Source: Phaeodactylum tricornutum CCAP 1055/1
Taxonomy: Eukaryota; Bacillariophyta; Bacillariophyceae; Surirellales; Neidiaceae
Direction: 5' to 3'
DNA length: 64,000 bases
Assembly (NCBI RefSeq): GCF_000150955.2
Contig: NC_011670.1
Coordinates: 248,001 to 312,000, forward strand
A program made the position numbers and the translations under genes. Below, one piece after another: positions 1 to 9,949 of this stretch (within the stretch, counting starts at the first letter, position 1; each line of letters starts with the position of its first letter). The notes under the pieces were generated by a model. That model made no database searches, was not told where the DNA came from, and saw only the letters and a list, made by a program, of their open reading frames with translations.

Positions 1-426
1 CGGTCGTCACCTGTTGTAATGATTGAGTCTTGTTTCGTCGGAGACGCACACCGATTGGTGAGAGACAGCGGTCCGGCGCGCCATAGTCTGACGAGTTGGC
101 CAATTGGGATAGGGTTGTTGGGTCTTCGGATCGGTAGGGAACGTGTATCTGTGTGTCTGTGTGTGTCGCATTCTCATTCGTTGTGTGTGTGTGGTGCCCA
201 CGGAATTCCACATCGGCTGTGCGCGCCCGAAACCAATGCGGCGAGAGCTTGACAATCACATCCAACGGAACGGATTGTCAACGCCGAACTGCGTTCCCTT
301 CGTCGCCCTTCGAAAGACACGCGACTGTGATACCGCTCCCGTAACAAAGAGAGGTCAATCATTCATTCATTCATCATTCATTCATACATATATCCCGTAC
401 CTCATCGTCTGAGCACACAATATAAC
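1..426. other. Upstream region of the ECO1-like gene
   Basis: I see no convincing gene here. The stretch holds a GT-rich microsatellite around 148-192 and an ATTC-type tetranucleotide run around 358-386. Both fit the 5' flank and leader of the cohesin acetyltransferase gene starting at 427. A short motif, TTGGTTTCGGGCG read on the minus strand near 220-232, recurs near 29 kb. Confidence 0.5.
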
Positions 427-1675
427 ATGGGTAAGCGCCGTTGGAACGGATCCAATTTGCTCGGTCATCCGTCCCCACAACGACGGCGTCGTCGCCACCA
501 AACCGCGTGTGACGAGTTCGACTCGAACATCTTACACAATGTCAAGCAACAATCCTCGCTGCACGCCTTTTTTGGTGTCAAGACCAGACCGTCGCCAATG
601 GAGGTCCGTTCCCGGTCGCGATGCACGCCTACTATCGTTGGCACTCCACCGACGCCGCAAGCAGAACTTCAACGGTGCCGACCGACGCCTCCTACTAGTA
701 CCGCACACCCGCCACCGTCTACCCCCGTCATCAAGACACAACGTGTCCGTAAAAAGACGCAGCAACTCTACCTCGACTGTGGACAACGGGACTTTGGATC
801 ACGGTCCGTCTGTGCCACCTGCGGTATGCTCTACGTACACGGACTCGTCGAAGACGCGATCCAACACGCACGCATCTGTCAAGATTACATCCAAGGTGTA
901 CCCTTTGCTATTCCTACATCTACACTTTCTTCGTTCTGGTCTACCCAAGCTCTGTCGATACACGCGATCCAGAGTACGAGCAAACGGATGGTTCGTCTGG
1001 GCACGGTGCCGGAACGCCTAATTGTCGAAGTACGTATATAGTTGTAGATGTATTCACACGCAAGCAAAACAAACGTCTAACAGGAACGAAAGAAACTCGT
1101 CAATGCTGTTTGGGAAAGTCTTGACTATCACTCATATCTTTTTCCTTTTCACTATTTATAAGGTTCGACCAACCGACACGGCAAATTTGCGCAAAAAGGT
1201 GTTGCAGGTACAACGGATTGTGGATCAGGAACTGGGGTTTGTCGCGTCCTCCGATGCCAAGCCTGCGAGACGAATCACCTATCTCTGTATCCAAAACAAA
1301 CGCGTGGTTGGCATGGCTTGCGTCGAACTCATTGACCAGGCTTATGCATTGATTCAGACAGCACAGGCGTACGAACGCTCCACCGTCCCCGTCAAAGCCA
1401 TGCTGGGCATTCACCAGCTCTGGGTGCATTCCAAGTTTCGTTCGCGTGGCATTGCGACCAATCTAATAGACGCCGCACGTGCCAAAATGGTGTTTGGCCT
1501 CGTGGTCCCCGTCGACCAAGTCGCCTTTTCCAGTCCCACCCAGGCCGGCGCCGAATTTGCCCGACGCTACTACCAGCACCGCGCAACAACAGCATACGGT
1601 ACGGGCGCTACTGACTGTAACAGTAAGCCTCACCCAACATCGAATCGCGTGCTGGTGTACGATTGCGGGAGTTGA
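427..1675 (+). CDS. Cohesin acetyltransferase, ECO1/CTF7/ESCO family (2 exons)
   Basis: This enzyme acetylates the SMC3 head during S phase so that sister-chromatid cohesion is established; it acts in the nucleus. Exons are 427-1029 and 1163-1675, with a 133 bp intron (donor GTACGT, acceptor TATAAG), giving 371 residues. In order the protein shows a PIP box at residues 42-49 (Q-x-x-L-x-x-F-F) for docking on PCNA, a C2HC zinc finger (C129, C132, H147, C151), and a GNAT acetyltransferase domain from about 225 to the end. The domain includes the ESCO signature GIHQLWVHSKFRSRGIA and the following VAFSSPT motif. The basic N-terminus suits a chromatin protein. The order PIP box, zinc finger, GNAT is that of Eco1/ESCO proteins, so identification is firm. 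The exact start is less certain. Confidence 0.88.
1030..1162 (+). other. Intron of the ECO1-like gene
   Basis: GT-AG intron of 133 bp. It joins codon-phase 0 exons so that residues ERLIVE are followed by VRPTD, restoring one open frame from the zinc finger into the acetyltransferase domain. Confidence 0.85.
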
Positions 1676-2750
1676 TCCAGTGGAGCCGGTGCCATATCAA
1701 TTGTCTCGTGCCACAAAAACGAAGCCCGAGCGACGGAATTGGATGAAGGCCCACGTATTGGAGAAAAAGTCTGTAGAATAACCGCACAGGGTGGCGCTGG
1801 GGTTACTGTCTTCTGGTCCAACCAAAGAAATATACCGGCAACATCTCGACCACTTCACTTATCTCGTTCCGGGACCGGTAGCAAACCCTGTGAGAGCAAA
1901 AAGTTCGCTGGTTGTGGCATAAAAAGACGGTGTGTCATTTGTACGCTTGTGAAAGGGGGTGATCTTTTTGGAGCGCCATATCAAAGGCACACAGTTAGAA
2001 CACGTCCTCGAAACCGAAATAATTTTGTTTTACCGATTACCTACCCAGCCATCAGATTGTCAGATCACACGTCGTACAAAACTTGGTTGCACCTACGTAC
2101 GTGACAGAATTTCGCTGGTCTACTATCATTCCCGTTGGCAAGTAGACATATTATAAAAACTTCCTACGAATTTTGGGTATGACGTTCACTGATTGTCCCA
2201 AAAGTGAACAATATGTACGGATCGTGCTACAGTAGAATAAGTATATTTCAAATATCGAAGAAGTCACTATCATTTCTGTCATCGAACTGAGACGATTGGA
2301 TTCCCTGTCAACCCCATTGCATTCCAGTATCCACTTCACGTATTCTCCAGTAGGTTTTCAACACATTCGATCGTCTTATGGAATTTCAAATTAATTTTCT
2401 ACGTTGCGTCTCCGATATTTATTTTATTTGTAAACGAGAGTTGAAGTCACCTACCGGTTGACACAGCTCGATATGATTGGTCTATTGGTCATATACCAAG
2501 CTGACGTAAGCTTATAGGCAGATTGAAGTTGGAAATTTTGCATTAGAACTTGAGTGGTGAAGAAAGCTATGGAACCCTTGCCAGACTTTCCGAGATTAAG
2601 CAAGGAGGTACACTTACGGAACGCGAAGGCCCACACCTCATCAGCGTTCCGACTTGGTGCAGCCGCTTGTATTTTGTCACCATACTTTGCAAGTCCATTT
2701 GTGTTCACAGCATTCGCTTTCCTTCTCCCTGGAGCTTTGTTTGAACGTCA
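1676..2750. other. Intergenic region between ECO1-like gene and first HSF gene
   Basis: About 1.1 kb without a convincing gene. Open frames here are short and show no recognisable family. It probably carries the 3' end of the upstream transcript and the promoter and leader of the HSF gene. Confidence 0.5.
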
Positions 2751-3854
2751 ATGCTCGATCCTTCTAACTTGCTCATGTCTTCAGATCGCCAAGAATTCTT
2801 GGACACGTCTTCCAATACGGCAACTGACCAGCAACATCAGCAAGTCCAGCAGTCCCAACGGATTGCTATGAACAACAACAGTCAGAATCAGCACCAAGCC
2901 ATGTTCTTGTCTTCATCCCAAGCTTCTGTACCGCAAACCAGCAACATTGGTATCGCTACGAACCAAACCGGTACATCTCTATCCAACAATAATAACGCCA
3001 GCACTAACGATGCTCAACAACAAAACCTGAACATTGCGAACGAACTCAAGCGTTTTCAACAGTATCATCAGCTTAGTACTGGCAGTGGAGGTGGCAACGC
3101 TCTGCTCATGCCAACGGGTAGCCAGGCTTCCAGTACCGTCCCCAATCCGGCGGCTTTTTTGCAGTCCATGCTGGATCAAAAGGTTCAGAATCCTCGTTTT
3201 GAAGAGCCGTTACGACAAGCCAATGCGCCTGCCACGCAAAACAACATGCTTCCGGTTGGGTTTCTTGCCGATAATCGATTCTTGATGACGCCCAACCAGT
3301 TTGGAATTCCCAACTTTACTCAAAACCAGTCTCAACAAGCACAAACAGGATCAGAAATGCCTTTACCTTCGCCTCATTCACTATTCCACCGAGACGGCAG
3401 CCGCCGAATGCGTGGCGGCGTCATTGAACCTTTTCCGGAAAAGCTCCATCGGTTATTATTGGAGGTAGAGGCTGCCGGTCGCGGTGATGTTATCTCTTTC
3501 GTCGTCGGCGGACGGGCCTTTATCATTCACAAGCCTGACAAGTTCTTTAAGGATATAGTGCCGCTATATTTTCGCCAGTCGCGGCTGAGTTCATTCAAGC
3601 GGCAATTGAATTTGTATGGGTTCGAACTAATCAATACAGGACCCGCACGTGGAGGATACTACCACGAATTGTTTGTGAAAGACCATCCCGATATGTGTCG
3701 CCGAATGCGGCGTGTGGCTATCAAGCTGGTGTCCAAGTCAGGAGACCAAGACACCGAAGGGGAGAAAAAGGCTCAAGACGAATCGACTCTGCACAATAAC
3801 ACTAGCAACAGTGGCCCCTTCAGTGTAGGGGCACCGGGTGGCAATATCGAATGA
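2751..3854 (+). CDS. Heat-shock-factor-type transcription factor, copy 1
   Basis: A 367-residue, intronless protein. The N-terminal 215 residues are low complexity and rich in Gln, Asn and Ser (runs such as QNQHQ and NNNNAS), as in transactivation regions. The HSF DNA-binding domain lies at about 218-325: FPEKLHRLL opening, VISFVVGGRAFIIH, then FKRQLNLYGF (recognition helix) and GGYYHELF. No obvious heptad trimerisation region follows, and the protein ends about 40 residues after the domain. Diatoms carry a greatly expanded HSF family, so a heat-specific role cannot be assumed. A second HSF gene lies 1.6 kb downstream on the same strand, probably a paralogue. Confidence 0.9.
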   Translation: MLDPSNLLMSSDRQEFLDTSSNTATDQQHQQVQQSQRIAMNNNSQNQHQAMFLSSSQASVPQTSNIGIATNQTGTSLSNNNNASTNDAQQQNLNIANELKRFQQYHQLSTGSGGGNALLMPTGSQASSTVPNPAAFLQSMLDQKVQNPRFEEPLRQANAPATQNNMLPVGFLADNRFLMTPNQFGIPNFTQNQSQQAQTGSEMPLPSPHSLFHRDGSRRMRGGVIEPFPEKLHRLLLEVEAAGRGDVISFVVGGRAFIIHKPDKFFKDIVPLYFRQSRLSSFKRQLNLYGFELINTGPARGGYYHELFVKDHPDMCRRMRRVAIKLVSKSGDQDTEGEKKAQDESTLHNNTSNSGPFSVGAPGGNIE

Positions 3855-5424
3855 GAAAGTGCATTTTGTTCCAAGTCTCGAAAAAAGAAAACTGTGCAGT
3901 GTCACTGTATATTAATTCATAGAGTCCCGTATAAATACCATTGAAAATCAGCATTGGCTGTGATCAGCTCCATTGACTTCAAATTAGCTAGAGGCAAGGC
4001 AGGGCATCCGATTTTAATTTTTGTTTTCGATTCACTATCAAGCAATACCAAGTATTTACTGGGTACTACCTCACAGGGCCTGACAAGCGGTACAGCAAAA
4101 ACAACAAAGGTTACCTTTTCGGTTTATATGTAAAAAAACTAGGTTTTCAAAGTGGTTGGACCAGGGTTATTGCATCTGTGTTTGGACGGCCACAAAAAAA
4201 GTTGTCTCTACGCTTCGCCAACCCTAAGTTTGTCTTTTGCTAGTGATGCCGTAGCGGTCGAAACCTGATTTGATATTCCTCGAATCGACTCCAGGACAAA
4301 AAAGCAATCAATTGTTTGTTAGCGAGACCGTAAGCCCAATATATTCCAGCAATTTCTCTCATTTCGTTGTTTCCATTGCAAGATTCTCACAGGATGAGCA
4401 CTCCGCAACGAGGTTTTTAATTTGTAAAAATGACGAAGACGTTCCCAGCACCTGGCATCCTTGAGGAAGGCAACTGTGTGGCAAGGGAAGTCGAAATAAT
4501 TTGTAAACTTCCCCAACTAACGAGCCCTGTCTGGTTTCCTATTTGGATTGCTCTTACAAGTACTTATACGATTCCGTTCCATGTAGTTGAAGTTGAACAG
4601 CGTCGCCAGACGAGAAATGTTTCTTCACCAGTCCAATAAATGCGAGCTACGATAGTTGGCGCAAAACTCCGGTACTACGATACCTCTCGAACGTGACCTC
4701 CTGTCTCGAGAGGTCATTAGGTGGTTGCAAAGGAAGGAATAGCAACATTTTCGCGTTGCGTTCTCTACAGCATTCGTTGGGTCATTCTTCCTCCTCAAAG
4801 ATTGAGATTGGGTCATTTTGAATTGCATTCGTAAATATGTTAAATGTCCAAGCCCTGATATGGAACTCTTGAAACGTTGAAAACTTGTTTCGGAAGGTTA
4901 ATTTCCTGCTGCTGGGATTCGCTCGCTCGTCGCTCGAAGGCAGCTCTAAAGGCTGGACAAAATGGCTGTAACGGTGAAACTTGCTTTCGTGAACTGTTTT
5001 CCAATGATGGTTGTCTTTTAGTACCGCTCAGTACCCACTATAATGTCTGTTTCAAATGTTGGTCCTGTTCTGGAAACTCTTTTGTGTTCTCATGGCAGTA
5101 ATGACTCCTTTATCTTGGTTTGCGGGTTCGCGACAAATTCATGTCCGATAAATCTAGATTTCTCTGCTTCTTGGAAAGATGATTACTAACGGAACGACAT
5201 TCCTTTCGGAAAACACATTAAGTCTGATAAAGACTCTGGTTTTGATGTGTCCATATTCAACCATATCTTTTCGAGAAAGAATTCCCGAGGCCTATAGGAG
5301 CAATATGGCATACGGTTCTGAGATTAGCCACGTGCGAAGGAACGGTAGGGGCGAAGGCCTCCTTCGAAGACCGATTTCCGGTACTGCCGCTACGTGAAAG
5401 AGACGCTTGGATGCGTTCTTCGAC
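3855..5424. other. Intergenic region between the two HSF genes
   Basis: Nearly 1.6 kb with only short, uncharacteristic open frames on both strands. I see no HSF remnant, repeat or RNA gene in it. It likely holds the 3' UTR of copy 1 and an extended promoter for copy 2. Confidence 0.5.
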
Positions 5425-6579
5425 ATGGAAAAATCCTCCTGCAACAGACACAACCCCGCCGCTCTCGGAATTGAAAACGCACAACCTGCGATTTTTACCG
5501 ATTCGGCTCCCGTCATGGCCCTTCCCACTGGCAACCAAGAACGCGACGCTCTACGCCGTGCTCTTCATGCATCCTTGCACGACGTTCTTCACGATGTTGG
5601 ATTTGATGTCCAGAATCAAGCTCGGACCGTGATGGACCCGGGTATGCATCAGAGAATGCATTTTCCGCCTGCTGCTCTTCTCGCGTCTCACCGACCCTCT
5701 GCTCTGGCTCAGAGCCTTACCATGCCTCCCAATGGCATGCGATCCATGATGCACTTTACCGGAACCGCTGGTGATCTGCTATTTTCCGCTGCTTCCGCTG
5801 CCGAATCTAGGCTTTACGATCAAGTTCGTACGGCTCTACTTCAACGCCAGATACTGGCTCGAGAGAATGAACGCCTGGCTCTCGAAGAGCAGTATTTGCA
5901 TATGCTCCGCAGTGGTATTCAGAACAAGAACAAGGGATATTCTATGGGGTCTCCCGTTTCCCTGGGCTTCCTTGCTGCTCAGATGCCACATCAAGCAACG
6001 GCTCCTACCATGCCTCCACCCACGAAGAACGGTATCAAAGCTTTGGAGGCGCTTGGTAGTAGCCTTCGCAGCAAGACCGATCCGTATATTGATGTTTCTG
6101 CGGTCGAAGATCCAGATGCGGACGACTCTAACCTTCGTCGTACTCGCGGTGGAGTATCGGAGCCCTTCCCGGAGAAACTTCACCGAATGCTGGACGAAGC
6201 GGAGGAACGCGGTCAGACGGACATTGTCTCCTTCTACTCGCACGGCCGTGCTTTTGGAGTACACGATATCGACCGTTTCGTGTCCGAAATTATGCCGAAA
6301 TACTTCAAGCAGAGCAAATGGAACAGCTTTGCTCGTCAGTTGAATCTGTACGGTTTTGTGCGTATCTCGTCCGGTCCAGACGCTGGTGGCTACTACCATG
6401 AGCTTTTCCTGAAGGGTCGCCCGAATCTTTCATTCCATATGCGACGAGTCGGTGTTCCTCAGGGTGAAGATCGTCGCAAGTACAAGGTCAAGAGCTCATT
6501 AGTGGAACCCGACTTTTACTCCATGAAGCCTGTTGTGGCACAAACCATGAATCATCCAGTGACAAGCGCCTCCCGATAG
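5425..6579 (+). CDS. Heat-shock-factor-type transcription factor, copy 2
   Basis: A 384-residue intronless protein. The first ATG in frame is at 5425; the frame is open a little further upstream but only through a TTG. The N-terminal 235 residues are less Gln/Asn-rich than in copy 1 and include a leucine- and glutamate-rich stretch around 150-170 that could form a helix. The HSF DNA-binding domain is at about 238-345, with FPEKLHRML, IVSFYSHGRAFGVH, FARQLNLYGF and GGYYHELF. Copies 1 and 2 share the domain at its C-terminal position and the RGGV-x-EPFPEKLHR entry motif, but their N-termini are unrelated. This suggests an old tandem duplication, or at least divergent family members placed side by side. 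Confidence 0.9.
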   Translation: MEKSSCNRHNPAALGIENAQPAIFTDSAPVMALPTGNQERDALRRALHASLHDVLHDVGFDVQNQARTVMDPGMHQRMHFPPAALLASHRPSALAQSLTMPPNGMRSMMHFTGTAGDLLFSAASAAESRLYDQVRTALLQRQILARENERLALEEQYLHMLRSGIQNKNKGYSMGSPVSLGFLAAQMPHQATAPTMPPPTKNGIKALEALGSSLRSKTDPYIDVSAVEDPDADDSNLRRTRGGVSEPFPEKLHRMLDEAEERGQTDIVSFYSHGRAFGVHDIDRFVSEIMPKYFKQSKWNSFARQLNLYGFVRISSGPDAGGYYHELFLKGRPNLSFHMRRVGVPQGEDRRKYKVKSSLVEPDFYSMKPVVAQTMNHPVTSASR

Positions 6580-7200
6580 ATTCCGCTGGGGAAAAGACTG
6601 CAAATCGCAATGCAAGCGTTTGTCTTTGGGGTATAAAAGAAGATATCAGCGTGCTTATCAATAACTTAACTTACAGTATAGTCTTTCTTATAAGCTCAGA
6701 CGTCGTGTGCACTCGGTTCGATAAGTCGTGCTCCGTGATATATCACTGTCAAACTACCGCCTCGTTCTTGGTCTGGCGCGACTGACAAAGAATTTTAGTA
6801 TTTCACCATCGGAACTATTGTATGATGCATACATTGGGACTAGCAGGAAGAATCAAATCAAAAACTGCATGAACTCTTGCCGAGTATAAGTGTGCCAACC
6901 TGTTGTGGTTGTGGTCGCTGCGGAGTTATACCATAGTAATTCGTATAACCCATCCGGTATGTGCTTCGTAAGCCTCGCACAGACATGATTGAGTGTACAT
7001 GGTGTATCCCTAAAATTGCGAAACTAGAGCCTATCCAAAACGAAGGAGCTGGGATTGAGACGTTTGGCCACTATTGGATGGGTATCCGAGGAAAAAATGG
7101 AACTACAACCTACAATTGAGAGACTCAAAATGAAAAAGAATATTTTGGTATTTATTCCGATAACGGATGCTACCTGAATAAAATGAGAGCGCCCATGAAT
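6580..7200. other. Convergent intergenic region, HSF copy 2 / bHLH gene
   Basis: About 620 bp between the 3' ends of two genes facing each other. I see nothing coding in it. Confidence 0.5.
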
Positions 7201-8191
7201 CTAGAAACGCTGATGGTGACCTGTATAAGAGAAACTCGTTGGTTTGTTCTGGGGAAACACCGTAGCGTCTACTTCAAGCTGATTCAATCTCCCTCCTGCC
7301 GCCTGAATGTCTTGTCTTAGGAAAGCTTGTTGGTGATACGCACTTTCTGAATGTTGCTGGGTCTGTCCTAATTGAGCAAGAACCAAGCCAGCCGGTGGGT
7401 CGGCAGGGAGATTCAGAAAGGAATGGTTGATGAGCCCATTAGCTTTCGAAACATTATCTTGTAGATACGCCAGCGAGAGCGAAAGGTCTGAGGAAAAGGA
7501 ATGGCGTTCATTGAGAAATCGACCCATAGTCGTATGCGGGAGCGAATGATTGCGCTGCAAGAGGGTAGCAAGTAGTCCAAGACTACTCGAAGGGCTATCG
7601 ATATCCACAGCCATATGCTGACTCTTTGACTGAGGGAGAAATGCCGCAGTGGGCAAAGCGCTTCCAATCTAAAGGATAAACAAAGCAAGGGGTGAGAGGT
7701 ATATAATTCCCGACTCGCTCTGGCATTGCTGCTGCTTGAAGAGCCTCTGTCAACTTCACCACTGTCGCAGTCAAAAAGCGAATCGGCAGCGGCAAAAGTA
7801 TTGAAACCAGCATTCCACTTACCCCTCCATTCGATTTCAGGAGCTGCTCAATAATTTGCTTCCTGCACTCGTTCTCTTGATGAACCCTGCGCAAAACCCC
7901 GACAGTTCGACTAATGAGGTCAACTCGACTGAGAAGGTTATCATCGTGGGCCCTATCGGTTCCTTTCCATTGGTCTCGTTGAGCTCGCTCCTCGGCCTCG
8001 GCTCGAAGTAGAGGGTCGACTTCAATTAGAATACTCAAGAGGTCGTTGCAGCCTTTGTTAACATCATTCCTCCGTTTCTTCTCACGGTACCGTTTTCGCT
8101 CGGATCTTGCCATCTCGGAAAATCGATCTTCATCGATTTCACCTGTGTCATCTTCTTGGTCGCTGCAACGTTTTCTCTTTTTTTTGGCCAT
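7201..8191 (-). CDS. bHLH transcription factor (2 exons)
   Basis: Exons are 7823-8191 and 7201-7668 (minus strand), split by a 154 bp intron with donor GTAAGT and acceptor CCTTTAG, giving 278 residues. The Lys/Arg-rich N-terminus (MAKKKRKR) looks like a nuclear localisation signal. A basic region follows (RSERKRYREKKRRNDVN), then helix 1, a long loop, and helix 2 running into a short leucine-zipper-like tail (LLSRVDLISRTVGVL). No PAS domain is visible, unlike several diatom bHLH-PAS regulators. The C-terminal exon is Gln-rich and featureless. An in-frame ATG at 8281 would add 30 residues; I prefer 8191 because the basic signal starts there. The family call is firm; the target genes are unknown. 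Confidence 0.82.
7669..7822 (-). other. Intron of the bHLH gene
   Basis: GT-AG intron of 154 bp in phase 0. The first exon reads through into intron sequence without a stop for some distance, so the splice is inferred from the GTAAGT donor and from the good coding quality of the downstream frame. Confidence 0.75.
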
Positions 8192-8983
8192 GGTATTCCG
8201 GCCTGGTTTTGGCGGCGCCCACACATTTGCTATCACCAGTTGCCAACGGAAGAGGCTCAGGGGCGCTATCGGTATCGGCATCTGTAGAATTCTGAAGCAT
8301 AGTAGAGGAGGTCATCGAAAGTCTATTTGATTCCGAATGGATATCTTGAGACCAAGCTATCAATGAGACATGTATAGTGTGATGTTCCGAGTCTCTATGG
8401 AGCGATTTCCGCAATCGTTGCACGCTTTTTGACATGCATGCGGAATGTTCCAGATGGTTTGACAGTCAAAGCGGTCTCTGTCGGATCGGCAGATCCGACG
8501 AAATGAGACAAGCGCATTAGGTTGTTTCTGCGAAGACTCAAGAAAGTGCGGCGTAATTCCTGGAACCAGATTCGAGCTAACAGTGTAATTACAATAAATG
8601 AAATATTGGTTCTGCAATCGGTATATACCCCTATTTGAAAACCGAATTGCATAAAACGATACGGTATTAGATTCTTTTTTCTTTGGCAGTAGGTTTGTTA
8701 TATACATAATTACCTGGTAGACTCTAACACGTCATTCATTCTGCGTCAATCCATGACAGTTTAACATAGAAAACTATTTTCACGATGATGTGGATGAAGA
8801 ATGAATTCCTCGGTATTCCAAAGAGTATTTATATATACAAATTATCTGTATTCGAATCTGCCCTCTATCTAACTCTTTCGGCTGACCAGTACGGAACCAT
8901 ATAATGTCAACAAAGTTGCAAACAAACAAGATCATGAAATTGGGGCCTGATGTAAGTTATTCGAACTCAGTAATCAAAACCAA
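8192..8983. other. Upstream region of the bHLH gene
   Basis: About 790 bp with no convincing gene. Minus-strand open frames between 8148 and 8707 look like leader or promoter sequence rather than conserved protein. Confidence 0.45.
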
Positions 8984-9220
8984 TTAAAGCTTACAGTGAA
9001 CCATCGCATTTACATAAAATGTAGCGAAATCATTAAATGTGAAGTACATTTTCTGTCTTACTAGGAAACTATTCGGGGAACTTGCATAATGTAAGTTTAC
9101 CGAGCGTGCTGACAGGGTTGGCACACCCGGCGAACCGCAACGGACGATAGCTTTCGCCTCTTCGAAATTCAGCGAATGAGTGGTGCGTTTCTTGTAGCGA
9201 ACATAAAGTTCAACAGCCAT
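8984..9220 (-). CDS. Possible small protein, function unknown
   Basis: An ATG-initiated frame of 78 residues. Its first 40 residues (starting MAVELYVRYKKRTTH) have good codon quality and are followed by a plausible donor (GTAAAC) at about 9104. The rest looks weaker, so the real product may be a spliced, shorter protein. It is divergent from the twin-CX9C gene with about 190 bp between the starts, a spacing typical of shared promoters. I recognise no family; it may be spurious. Confidence 0.28.
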   Translation of the reverse strand: MAVELYVRYKKRTTHSLNFEEAKAIVRCGSPGVPTLSARSVNLHYASSPNSFLVRQKMYFTFNDFATFYVNAMVHCKL

Positions 9221-9411
9221 AGAGACTTAAACGATCACAAGGGATAAAGGACGGCGTAAGCACCTTACAAAATTGATGTAGATAGATGGGTGCTGAATTC
9301 AACTCAAATTGAGCAGCACAACTAGACTGTGATTGTGTACTCCTTCTGACTGTGAAATCGACACGTCAACCGTCGGACTTGACTGTGGTAATTGTTTTAA
9401 AAAGTGTGGAA

Positions 9412-9921
9412 ATGGATAACAATGGCCGGGTTCGCGCAGCGAAATTTAAGCTTTTGGATCTGAGGCCTCCGGCGAGTGTCGAAGGTCTTCTTCAATTCGT
9501 CCGAGATGTCCCTGATCATTATTCGGTCGAAGAGCAGCGACTGCTGTCCGAATCAAATTCTGGTAGTAGACTGAGTCGAGCGATTGTTATGTGCGAAAAA
9601 TATAAGCCGAATGATTCAGCAATGTCCGTTGATGGACGTTCGACTATAGCACACGGAGAGGCTGTCAAAAATCTCAACGAAACAAAGGTGACAAAGTACA
9701 CAGATTGCCTCTCCCATGCCGCTTGTCAAGAGCGGTGGCGGGTATATTCTACATGTTGGGCACGAGATGTCCATCAACTGGATTCAAACATGATTCGGAA
9801 TCTTCATACTGATAGAGTGTTAGAATCTTTGTGCCAACTTGAACGACAGTCGCTTGAGAGATGTATTGGAGGCATCGTGACTAACACTGCACAACTTTCC
9901 GAAGCTAGTCAGGTATTTTGA
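9412..9921 (+). CDS. Twin CX9C-motif protein, probably mitochondrial intermembrane space
   Basis: A 169-residue protein of no named family. Near the C-terminus it has two cysteine pairs, C105-x9-C115 and C141-x9-C151, plus C99 just before the first pair. Twin CX9C proteins are imported into the mitochondrial intermembrane space and oxidised by the Mia40/Erv1 relay; many help assemble respiratory complexes. The link between the two CX9C halves here is 25 residues, longer than usual for a CHCH hairpin. The N-terminal 95 residues have no recognisable domain. The start is the first in-frame ATG; the frame opens upstream only through GTG. Function beyond the motif is inference. Confidence 0.6.
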   Translation: MDNNGRVRAAKFKLLDLRPPASVEGLLQFVRDVPDHYSVEEQRLLSESNSGSRLSRAIVMCEKYKPNDSAMSVDGRSTIAHGEAVKNLNETKVTKYTDCLSHAACQERWRVYSTCWARDVHQLDSNMIRNLHTDRVLESLCQLERQSLERCIGGIVTNTAQLSEASQVF

Positions 9922-9949
9922 GCGTTCCTTAATAATTAAATTGCGTTGT

